The notes beneath the pieces are model-generated. The model had not been told where the DNA came from, ran no database searches, and was given only the letters and a program-made list of their open reading frames with translations. Below are positions 39,364-45,536 of a DNA stretch of 45,536 nucleotides, piece after piece. Positions within the stretch are counted from its first letter, which is position 1; each line of letters starts with the position of its first letter. Source of the DNA: Prevotella sp. (GTDB lineage: Bacteria > Bacteroidota > Bacteroidia > Bacteroidales > Bacteroidaceae); assembly GCA_017619275.1 (NCBI GenBank), contig JAFZSR010000062.1, positions 1 to 45,536 of the forward strand, written 5' to 3'. The position numbers and the translations under genes were made by a program.

Positions 39364-41280
39364 TTACTGCTTGGCGGCGTTCTCCTGGTCGATGGCCTTA
39401 ATCTTGTCCTTCACCAGCTGCATGTCGTCCTTCAGCTTCTGCACCTTGCGGTTCATCTCGTCGATGAGCGAGCTGCCCTTCTTCGAGCTGGCGCTGAGGA
39501 AGCCGAGGTTGTTCTCGTAGGTCTGAGCTTCCTGCTTCAGCTGTTCATACTGTTTCATCAGTCGGGCACGCTCGTTGTCGAGGGCACCTTCGCCACGCTC
39601 AGCCACCTGCTTCAAGTTCTGTTTGAAATTGTTCAGACGACGGCGCTGCACACTGATGTTCAGCTCTTTATAAAGCTTGTCGAGCACCTTGTGATACTCT
39701 TCAAACAGCTTGTCTTTCTCACGGAAGGGCACGTGGCCAATGGCATTGTATTCCTCCACCAACTGCTGCACCTTCTGCTGCAGGTCGTCGCCTCCTTCTT
39801 CGGCGGCAGCCTTGATACGAGCGATGACGTCGCGCTTCATTTCCAAGTTTTGGCGTTCCTCGCCACGCTGACCTGCTCCAGCGGCATTGCGAGCCTCGAA
39901 GAACTTGTTGCAAGCTCCAAGGAACTCCTCCCACAGCTGGTCGCCCAGCTTCTTGGGCACCATGCCAATGGTCTTCCATTCCTTTTGCAGGGCGATGAGT
40001 TTATCGCTGGTAGAGCGCCATTCGGTGCTGTCTTGAAGAGCCTTCGCCTTCTCGATGAGTGCACGCTTCTTCTCGGCATTCTCGCGATAGCTATCCTTCA
40101 ACGAACGGAAGTGCTCGGCCTTGGCGGCAAAGAAGCCGTCGCAAGCAGCGCGGAAGCGCTCAAAAATCTTCACGTTCATCTTCTGCGGGGCAAAGCCAAT
40201 GGTCTTCCATTCCTGCTGCAAGGCGATGATTTCTTGCGTATGACGCTCCCAGTCGTTACCACTCTTGTTCTCCTCGGCGGCAACAGCCTCCACTTTCTCG
40301 CAAAGAGCCGTCTTCTTCGACAGGTTTTCCTCCTCACGAGCACGCATATCATCGAAATGCTGCTGATGGCGTTTGTTGATGACGGTGCTGGCGGCCTTGA
40401 AGCGCTGCCACACCTCCTCACGCAACTCCTTGCTCACGGGGCCAATCTCGCGATACTCCTGATGCAGCTTCTGCAACTGATGGAAGGCGCTGATAACATC
40501 GGTCTCGTCGGCCAGTTTCTCGGCAGCTTCGCACAAGCGTTCTTTTGCCTCCAGGTTCTTTTTGAAGTCCAACTCGCGTGCCTCGCTGTTCAACTTCAGC
40601 AAGTCGTAGAACTGCTCCACGTAGAGCTGGTAGTTGCGCCACAGTTCGTTGGCCTTCTCGGCGGGCACCGACTTGATTTCGCGCCACTCCTGCTGCAGCG
40701 CCTTGAACTCCTGATAGGTCTTGCTGGCCTCTTCGGGCGAGGTCACCATACCCTTGATTTTCTCAATGATGGACAGCTTCTTCTTCAGGTTTTCCTCTTT
40801 CTCTGCCTCTTGCTCGCGGAACTGCTGCTGGCGACGCTCCTTGATGACACCCATCTCGGCCTTGAACACCTCCTCGTCTTCGTCGGGGGTGATCTGGTAG
40901 GCTTCGGGGTCGCCACCGCCGTCGATGTATTCCTTCAGCTTGGCTTCACGCTCGGCAATGTGCAGCTTGTAGAAGATTGTCTTCAGGTAGTCCACCTCGT
41001 CTTTCTGCGGCATCTCGTCGCCGTGTGCCAGCTCCTTCACACGCTCCAGCACCTCGGCCTTGGTTGTGTAGAGCTTGCGCTCCTCCTCAGGCTCGGGGGC
41101 ATTAGCGTCCTCGGCAACCTCCACGGCAGGAGCCTCCTCTTGTACGAGTGCCTCGGCGGTTTCCACTTCAGAAGGTTCGGGGGTTACAGCCACCTGCTCT
41201 TCTACGTTTGTCACTTCCTGTTTTCCCGTCTCTTCAACTGGCGAAGCATTGACGAGAACATTCTCTTGAGAGTCCATCAT
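39364..41280 (-). CDS. DUF349 repeat protein
   Basis: The protein (638 aa) consists of an acidic, Ala/Glu/Val-rich N-terminus (1-65) followed by repeated DUF349 units, each with a W-x-x-I-K/I-G-x-V/A-P-x-K-x-x-x-LWxRF/Fx-x-A core: LQQEWREIKSVPAEKANELW, LQQEWKTIGFAPQKMNVKIF, LQKEWKTIGMVPKKLGDQLW and others. It is almost wholly helical. DUF349 proteins are common in Bacteroidetes and their function is unclear, although an intracellular, RNA- or ribosome-related role has been suggested for the family. It has its own terminator, and probably its own promoter, in the region divergent from the CAP lipoprotein gene. It appears unrelated to the T6SS locus. Confidence 0.92.
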   Translation of the reverse strand: MMDSQENVLVNASPVEETGKQEVTNVEEQVAVTPEPSEVETAEALVQEEAPAVEVAEDANAPEPEEERKLYTTKAEVLERVKELAHGDEMPQKDEVDYLKTIFYKLHIAEREAKLKEYIDGGGDPEAYQITPDEDEEVFKAEMGVIKERRQQQFREQEAEKEENLKKKLSIIEKIKGMVTSPEEASKTYQEFKALQQEWREIKSVPAEKANELWRNYQLYVEQFYDLLKLNSEARELDFKKNLEAKERLCEAAEKLADETDVISAFHQLQKLHQEYREIGPVSKELREEVWQRFKAASTVINKRHQQHFDDMRAREEENLSKKTALCEKVEAVAAEENKSGNDWERHTQEIIALQQEWKTIGFAPQKMNVKIFERFRAACDGFFAAKAEHFRSLKDSYRENAEKKRALIEKAKALQDSTEWRSTSDKLIALQKEWKTIGMVPKKLGDQLWEEFLGACNKFFEARNAAGAGQRGEERQNLEMKRDVIARIKAAAEEGGDDLQQKVQQLVEEYNAIGHVPFREKDKLFEEYHKVLDKLYKELNISVQRRRLNNFKQNLKQVAERGEGALDNERARLMKQYEQLKQEAQTYENNLGFLSASSKKGSSLIDEMNRKVQKLKDDMQLVKDKIKAIDQENAAKQ

Positions 41281-41328
41281 TTAACTGTTTTGAGTTACTG
41301 ATTTGGTTGGTATATTCACAATTCGAGA

Positions 41329-41336
41329 CAAAAGTA
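41329..41336 (-). promoter_or_regulatory. Possible -7 box of the DUF349 gene
   Basis: TACTTTTG on the minus strand matches TAnnTTTG and lies about 50 nt before the start codon. No convincing TTTG is found at the right spacing (a CAAA on the plus strand is 23 nt away), so it is a weak prediction. Confidence 0.4.
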
Positions 41337-41452
41337 CTGAAAAAAAGGGAGTTTGAAATCAAACTGCCCGATAATTATGCGTCAATTAATGATTTTTAAC
41401 AACATAAGTTGATAAAACGATTGTTGAAAGCCATCATTAAGCCTATTTTTCG

Positions 41453-41460
41453 TAACTTTG
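41453..41460 (+). promoter_or_regulatory. -7 box of the CAP lipoprotein gene
   Basis: TAACTTTG matches TAnnTTTG and is followed 62 nt later by the ATG at 41523. The -33 region is poor (GAAAG around 41426-41430). The start of transcription would be near 41468. Confidence 0.55.
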
Positions 41461-41522
41461 CAGCGCCAAAGTGGCAGAGACATGCATAGATGCATTTAGA
41501 ACGTAAACATTATAATAATAGT

Positions 41523-42227
41523 ATGAAAAGCTTAAAACTATTCCTCCTATTGAGTTTGACAGCGCTGTTAAGCGTATCGTGTAGCGACGACAAAGAGAAA
41601 CATATTACTGAGACGCTGGAAGACAGAAACCGAAGCGCTCAAACGGCACTCGACGAGCAGTTTGCCAAGCAATGGACCGAAGAGGAGCGCCAGCAAGCCA
41701 ACAGCGCGGCGCAGGTCTCCTATCTCAGCTTGGCAGAACGAGAGGTGTTCTACTATCTGAATCTGTTGCGAATGAACCCTGTCCGCTTCGCCAACACCTA
41801 CGCAAATGCCTACACCGGCATGATTGGATGGAAGAATGGCTACGCCTTCGACGAGCGGAAAGCCTCATTGCTGCAAGAACTGAGATCAATGAAGCCCCTA
41901 CCCTTGCTGCGCCCCGACGATCGACTGTTTGAGTCGGCCGAATGCCTCGCCAGTAACGGCGGTCGCCTGGGACTGATTGGACACGACCGCTCAGGTACTG
42001 GCTGCAAGGAGAACATCGGACTGGCCGAATGCTGCTCGGCCAAGGGATATGGCAACGGACTGCCCATAGTGATGGACTTCCTCATCGACGCCGGTGAGAA
42101 CAACACCACACTGGGACACCGTCACATACTACTCAACGGTCTCTACGAATGGATGGGTGTGGCCATCAGGCAACACAAAGACTACGGGGCCATGGTAGTA
42201 ATGGACTTCCATGCCTATCAGCCCTAA
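41523..42227 (+). CDS. CAP-domain (SCP/PR1-like) lipoprotein
   Basis: The N-terminus MKSLKLFLLLSLTALLSVSC is a lipoprotein signal with Cys20 as the predicted lipidated residue. An upstream ATG at 41490 would add 11 residues that disrupt the signal and is rejected. The mature part holds a CAP domain (about 70-234): LAEREVFYYLNLLRMNPVRF, the GHDRSGTGCKENIG motif with the conserved His and Glu, and LGHRHILLN near the end. CAP proteins of bacteria are secreted or membrane-bound; their biochemical role is mostly unknown, though some bind lipids or calcium. It converges on the epimerase gene with only 6 nt between stop codons. Confidence 0.9.
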   Translation: MKSLKLFLLLSLTALLSVSCSDDKEKHITETLEDRNRSAQTALDEQFAKQWTEEERQQANSAAQVSYLSLAEREVFYYLNLLRMNPVRFANTYANAYTGMIGWKNGYAFDERKASLLQELRSMKPLPLLRPDDRLFESAECLASNGGRLGLIGHDRSGTGCKENIGLAECCSAKGYGNGLPIVMDFLIDAGENNTTLGHRHILLNGLYEWMGVAIRQHKDYGAMVVMDFHAYQP

Positions 42228-42233
42228 GTCCAG

Positions 42234-43106
42234 CTATCCTCCTATCTCTATAGTATATTCCGACATGAACGAACTGCCTGGCTGCAGGTGGTTCATGTAG
42301 TACTTGTCGCAGAACTCGCCCTTCCAGCCGCGCGGGTCGCCCAGTCCATACCAAGGCTCGATGCAAACGAAGGGAGCCTTCTTCTTGTAGGGACTCCAGA
42401 AGGCAATGATGGGGCACTTGAAGCTGACGGTGACCGCCGGCGAACCATCGGGGTTGAGCAACGTGGCCTGGTGTACCTGACTGTCGTGAATCTTCACCGA
42501 GTCGTTGGCAAAGAAATCGTCGTTGAAATGGATAAGGCCTTCGTGGATGTTGTCGAGACTTATCTCGGTCATCTCGTGTGAGCCGTCGATATAACTCTTC
42601 AGTCCGCGCAGCGGTTGGCGGTTGTCCAAGGCGATGACGCCCTCCAGTTCCTCGTCCTCACGGCAGCCAGGAGCCAAGAAAGCCGGATGGCCGCCAATCT
42701 GGAAATGAATATCGCGCACATCGGTATTCTCCACGTGCCATACCACGTGGATCTTCCTTCCACTCAGGCGATAGCTCACGGCCAAGTTGAAACAATAAGG
42801 ATACACCTTCAGCGTCTCTTCCGACTCGTGCAAGGCATAGGTCACCTTGTGCTCGCCCTGAGCGATCAACTTGAAGCGGGTGTCGCGGGCAAAGCCGTGA
42901 CGAGGCAGATGATACTCCTTGCCGTCGACCGTGTAGGTGTCGTCGTTCACGCTGCACACAAGGGGGAACAGTATGGGCGAGCGGCGGGGCCACTTGTCGC
43001 CTCCCTGCCACAGGTATTCGCGTCCGTCACTATCCTTGATGCTCTGGAGCTCGGCTCCCATCTCCGATACCTCGACCGTGAGATGCTCGTTTTTGATTGT
43101 TTCCAT
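42234..43106 (-). CDS. Aldose 1-epimerase family protein
   Basis: The protein (290 aa from the preferred start) is of the galactose mutarotase-like fold. The N-terminus METIKNEHLTVEVSEMGAEL is typical of the YeaD/LacX-like subfamily. Motifs include LPRHGFARD with a conserved His, the strand YPYCFNLAVSYRL, QIGGHPAF with a second His and FVCIEPWYGLGD with the catalytic Glu. It should interconvert alpha and beta anomers of a sugar or sugar phosphate. The longer start at 43163 would add 19 residues that do not fit the family and that overlap the -7 box region, so 43106 is chosen. It is a single-gene unit with its own promoter. Confidence 0.9.
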   Translation of the reverse strand: METIKNEHLTVEVSEMGAELQSIKDSDGREYLWQGGDKWPRRSPILFPLVCSVNDDTYTVDGKEYHLPRHGFARDTRFKLIAQGEHKVTYALHESEETLKVYPYCFNLAVSYRLSGRKIHVVWHVENTDVRDIHFQIGGHPAFLAPGCREDEELEGVIALDNRQPLRGLKSYIDGSHEMTEISLDNIHEGLIHFNDDFFANDSVKIHDSQVHQATLLNPDGSPAVTVSFKCPIIAFWSPYKKKAPFVCIEPWYGLGDPRGWKGEFCDKYYMNHLQPGSSFMSEYTIEIGG

Positions 43107-43140
43107 GTTGATGGTAATAGGTTTGTTAGTAATTCGCATG

Positions 43141-43172
43141 CAAATGTAGCAACATTTTTGCATATAGCCAAA
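43141..43172 (-). promoter_or_regulatory. Promoter of the aldose 1-epimerase gene
   Basis: On the minus strand, TTTG (43169-43172) and TACATTTG (43141-43148) are separated by 20 nt, a full match to the Bacteroidetes consensus. The start codon lies 35 nt downstream. Confidence 0.82.
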
Positions 43173-43535
43173 TTTGGAGCGCCTCTTTTGGGGGATTCAG
43201 CCACTTTTTCCGTCGTTTCATCAGCAAGTTGTGCTTCGTCGCTTTCATGTGCCCGTTCTTCAGTTTTTATCAAGCCCAAATTTCATTAACGCCATCGTTC
43301 ATAAAGACAATGCGCCAGAATGCTTTTAAATTTTCTAGAGAATTCAACCAAAAAGCGCCACCATTTTTTCGTTAGGCGGCGCCTAATGCTCAAATTCTCT
43401 CGAGAATTTTACCACCATCCTTCATCCGCCGTTTCCATCTCGGCTCCTTTCTCCTTTTTGAAAGAACCATTTCTGGCGTCGAAACGTCCAAATTACCCCG
43501 CGAAAAAACTTTTTCGTTAAAAAATACGCCAAACA
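43173..43535. other. Non-coding stretch between epimerase promoter and tRNA promoter
   Basis: No gene is evident here. A short plus-strand frame at 43320-43520 has no start signal, and its sequence is shaped by the repeat described next, so it is not taken as a gene. The only structures seen are the pair of 17-bp motifs at 43328-43408 and a GC-rich GGCGGCGCC at 43376-43384. Confidence 0.6.
43328..43408. repeat. Two copies of a 17-bp palindrome-like motif
   Basis: AAATTTTCTAGAGAATT (43328-43344) and AAATTCTCTCGAGAATT (43392-43408) differ at two positions and are each nearly self-complementary. They frame a GC-rich part. Possibly part of a dispersed repeat family. Confidence 0.6.
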
Positions 43536-43567
43536 TTTGGCAGTTCGGAAGAAAATCACTACCTTTG
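43536..43567 (+). promoter_or_regulatory. Promoter of tRNA-His
   Basis: TTTG (43536-43539) and TACCTTTG (43560-43567), spaced 20 nt, match the consensus fully. The tRNA begins 19 nt after the -7 box. Confidence 0.85.
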
Positions 43568-43585
43568 CACCCGCAATTAAGAAAT

Positions 43586-43663
43586 GGTGCCCGTAGTTCA
43601 GTTGGTTAGAGCGTCAGATTGTGGTTCTGAATGTCGACGGTTCGAGTCCGTCCGGGCACCCCA
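43586..43663 (+). tRNA. tRNA-His (anticodon GTG)
   Basis: The sequence folds as a standard cloverleaf: acceptor GTGCCCG/CGGGCAC, D arm with AGTTGGTTAGA, anticodon arm with GTG in the loop (TCAGATTGTGGTTCTGA), and T arm with GGTTCGAGTCC. The extra 5' G (43586) faces discriminator C (43660), the G-1:C73 pair that identifies histidine tRNA. The 3' CCA is encoded (43661-43663). Confidence 0.97.
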
Positions 43664-43669
43664 AAACGC

Positions 43670-43703
43670 AAAGTCCTGTAAGCAAAACGACTTACAGGAC
43701 TTT
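43670..43703 (+). terminator. Terminator after tRNA-His
   Basis: AAAGTCCTGTAAG (43670-43682) and CTTACAGGACTTT (43691-43703) form a perfect 13-bp stem with an 8-nt loop, followed by the T/C-rich CTCTTTC. Confidence 0.88.
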
Positions 43704-44138
43704 CTCTTTCTAGACCTTTGAAAGTTGATGGAACATTGTAGGCACTCTTTCAATACTGTTTTTCAATTTACCATTATTCTTTTCTTTCTTTAGGGCTTAT
43801 ACTTTGGATAGGCGCTCTGCACCATGCGAGTTGGGGAGAACGACCTTATTACCTTTGTAACTACTCAGCACCCCTAGCCATGAAGGATCAGCGGATCACG
43901 TTAATAATTTATAAACTTGATTTTGGGCAAAAATCCAATCCTTTGCCAATTCGGTTTCATCAGGATTGCCATGCCCACCAATCATCCAGACAGGTCATAT
44001 TAGCGAATTTCGTCATCACTAGTTGCTTAGATGTGACCATCCTGGCAATCATTGTGTTCAGAAGAGTTATAGCCTCACTGGGTGGATTTCGTGTTTTCGA
44101 CAGATTCATGACAGCCGTTAAGGGATGTGAAATCACAT
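43704..44138. other. Region before the IS66 transposase, with possible gene remnant
   Basis: No intact gene is visible. On the minus strand, a 29-codon frame (43896-43985) encodes MIGGHGNPDETELAKDWIFA and nine further residues. It is protein-like in composition and could be the 3' end of a gene broken by insertion. The left end of the IS should fall within this stretch, but I could not identify its terminal inverted repeat. The accessory tnpA/tnpB genes of classical IS66 elements are not seen. Confidence 0.35.
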
Positions 44139-44169
44139 TTTGTCGTTTGGCAAAAGTTGTCTATCTTTG
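44139..44169 (+). promoter_or_regulatory. Promoter of the IS66 transposase
   Basis: TTTG (44139-44142) and TATCTTTG (44162-44169) with 19 nt between them. The ATG at 44178 follows after only 8 nt, so the transcript would be nearly leaderless. Confidence 0.75.
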
Positions 44170-44177
44170 CCGCAGGA

Positions 44178-45536
44178 ATGGCAAAGCAGTATACCGACAC
44201 TGATGAAGTTCTGCGCATGATAAACCTGCGTCTGCGTAAACTTGAGAAGTCCGACTCCGAGAAGACCGAGGAGATTGGGCGGCTCAACCGCATCATCGGA
44301 CAGAAAGACAAGGAAATACACAGTCTGAAGATGGATCTTGCTTCAACCAAGTCTGAGCTTGCCGATGCCAAAGCCCATATTGAGGAACTGGAAGAAAACA
44401 CAGGTGAGCGCCAATCGTCCAGTGAGGATGAGGATAATTCTTCCGGCACTTCAGGGAAACCAGAAAAGAACAGTAGTAACAGCAGTGTCCCACCATCTCA
44501 GGAAAGTATTGCGGCACGTGAGTTGCGAAGGACGAAGTCTCTGCGCAAACCCAGCGGAAAGCCGAGTGGCGGTCAACCTGGCCACAAGGGAAGCACCCTG
44601 AAGTCGGTCGCCACACCAGACAGGATAATAGAGCATGAGCCGCTCTACTGCAAGTGCTGCGGCCGTCCGCTGGGAGGTGTCGGATACAGGAAGATCCGCA
44701 CGACTCAGGTCATAGACCTCAAGTTTGTCATCGAGACCAGTGAGCACCAGTATTACGAGAAGGTCTGCCAGTGTGGCTGCGCGAACAACTGCGATGCCCC
44801 CAACTACCGCATCAGGTACGGTGACAACATCCGTGCGCTCGTGACTTACCTCAATGTCGTGCAGTGCATCCCGTTCAAGCGGATTGCCGAACTTATCTCT
44901 GACTTGTCTGGCCAGAAAATCAGCGAGGGCACCGTGCAGAACATGCTCAAGGAAAACAGCACCAAGGCCGATGCGGCATATGAAGAAATACGCAAGCGGA
45001 TTGAGTGCGCCCCGGTGGTGGGAGCCGACGAGACCGGTGCCGCTGTCGGGAAAGAGTTGCACTGGAACTGGATATTCCAGAACGACCTGCTCACCTATGT
45101 ATATCAGATGAAGTCGAGAGGCCAGCAGGCCATAGACTCTAAGTTCCCTAACGGACTGCCCAACTCTACGCTTGTGACGGACAGGCACCGGAGTTATTTC
45201 AATATGAACGTCAAGGACCATCAGGTCTGCCTGGTACACTTGCTTAGGAATGCCGAATACCTTAACGAACTGGACACAAAGCAGGACTGGTCACGAAGGT
45301 TTATCCATCTGATAACGCATGCAATAGACCTTAAGCGAGCGGGTGATATCACGAAAAGGAAGATAAAGGTGCTGAACACCAAAATGAAAAACCTCCTGGG
45401 TGAAAGCCTTACACATCTTGACGATGAATTTGAAAGTTTCAAGAAAGGCATCCTCAAAGTGAAGGACTATCTGTTTACCTTCCTCACTGACCCGCATGTA
45501 CCCTACGAGAATAATGCAAGTGAGAGAGGTGTGAGG
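44178..45536 (+). CDS. IS66-family transposase, truncated by the window end
   Basis: An open frame of 453 codons runs to the last base without a stop, so the protein is cut by the window edge. The N-terminus is a coiled-coil, Glu/Lys/Ser-rich part. Then come the GKPSGGQPGHKGS motif typical of IS66, a zinc-finger-like CKCCGRPLG (Cys158, 160, 161) with a second Cys cluster CQCGCANNC, and the DDE catalytic core: Asp284 in VVGADETG, Asp335 in LVTDRHRSY and Glu449 in NASERGVR. The start at 44178 is the first ATG after a consensus promoter. The element sits downstream of tRNA-His and its terminator. Nothing suggests inactivation in the visible part. Confidence 0.95.
   Translation, partial: MAKQYTDTDEVLRMINLRLRKLEKSDSEKTEEIGRLNRIIGQKDKEIHSLKMDLASTKSELADAKAHIEELEENTGERQSSSEDEDNSSGTSGKPEKNSSNSSVPPSQESIAARELRRTKSLRKPSGKPSGGQPGHKGSTLKSVATPDRIIEHEPLYCKCCGRPLGGVGYRKIRTTQVIDLKFVIETSEHQYYEKVCQCGCANNCDAPNYRIRYGDNIRALVTYLNVVQCIPFKRIAELISDLSGQKISEGTVQNMLKENSTKADAAYEEIRKRIECAPVVGADETGAAVGKELHWNWIFQNDLLTYVYQMKSRGQQAIDSKFPNGLPNSTLVTDRHRSYFNMNVKDHQVCLVHLLRNAEYLNELDTKQDWSRRFIHLITHAIDLKRAGDITKRKIKVLNTKMKNLLGESLTHLDDEFESFKKGILKVKDYLFTFLTDPHVPYENNASERGVR

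Noticed and set aside
39331-41301. 656-codon plus-strand frame opposite the DUF349 gene
   Set aside because: The minus strand has a well-known family with terminator; this frame is its shadow and has Leu/His-rich composition typical of antisense reading.
43320-43520. 66-codon plus-strand frame, Arg/Phe-rich
   Set aside because: It overlaps the paired 17-bp repeats, lacks a start signal, and its composition looks like non-coding DNA.
43880-44203. 107-codon plus-strand frame upstream of the transposase
   Set aside because: It runs through the transposase promoter and start and shows no family pattern.

Overview
The window looks like a chromosomal segment of a Bacteroidales bacterium, most likely Prevotella or a close relative. 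The evidence is a short (290 aa) Bacteroidetes-type primary sigma factor, a DUF349 protein, a UpxY-like NusG paralogue, an IS66 transposase, promoters matching the Bacteroidetes consensus TTTG-N19/20-TAnnTTTG, and little Shine-Dalgarno sequence. Housekeeping genes flank the segment: rpoD and trmD on the left; a DUF349 protein, a CAP-domain lipoprotein, an aldose-1-epimerase-like protein and tRNA-His on the right. An IS66-family transposase runs off the right end.

Almost everything between 1.7 and 39.2 kb is on the minus strand. It reads from right to left as one large type VI secretion (T6SS) locus. It starts at a promoter near 39.2 kb with a UpxY-like antiterminator, followed by tssH/clpV, tssB, tssC, tssD/hcp, a 1228-residue protein made of about 1,000 residues of 11-residue repeats fused to a C-terminal Hcp domain, and tssI/vgrG. 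A payload cassette follows: a helical protein, a DUF4280 PAAR-like tip, two unknown proteins (one a repeat-rich effector candidate in visibly AT-rich DNA) and a DUF2931 protein that may be its immunity partner.

The most striking part lies between this cassette and the baseplate genes (about 12.7-21.9 kb). It holds a complete ubiquitin-like conjugation set: a ubiquitin-like protein ending in Ala-Gly, an E2 with HPN motif and candidate catalytic Cys, a membrane-anchored JAMM/JAB isopeptidase, a membrane vWA-RING-FHA protein (candidate E3) and a ThiF-type E1. Two further exported or membrane proteins sit among them. The E1 frame overlaps tssG, which is followed tightly by tssK, tssE and tssF, so the ubiquitin-like module is part of the T6SS operon. 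No TssJ/L/M, and none of the TssN-R set I would expect in a Bacteroidetes T6SS, is recognisable. The membrane proteins of the ubiquitin-like module may fill that role.

A separate promoter inside an 11-bp inverted repeat at 8.26-8.31 kb appears to start a second transcript. It carries a peptidoglycan-binding, glycine-zipper membrane protein (possible effector), a glucosaminidase with LysM domains, a membrane Ser/Thr kinase, a secreted WG-like protein and a PP2C phosphatase. Kinase, phosphatase and the FHA-like domain on the RING protein suggest a threonine-phosphorylation circuit controlling the ubiquitin-like ligation or the T6SS. That link is inference. A perfect 27-bp inverted repeat separates this transcript from the convergent trmD.
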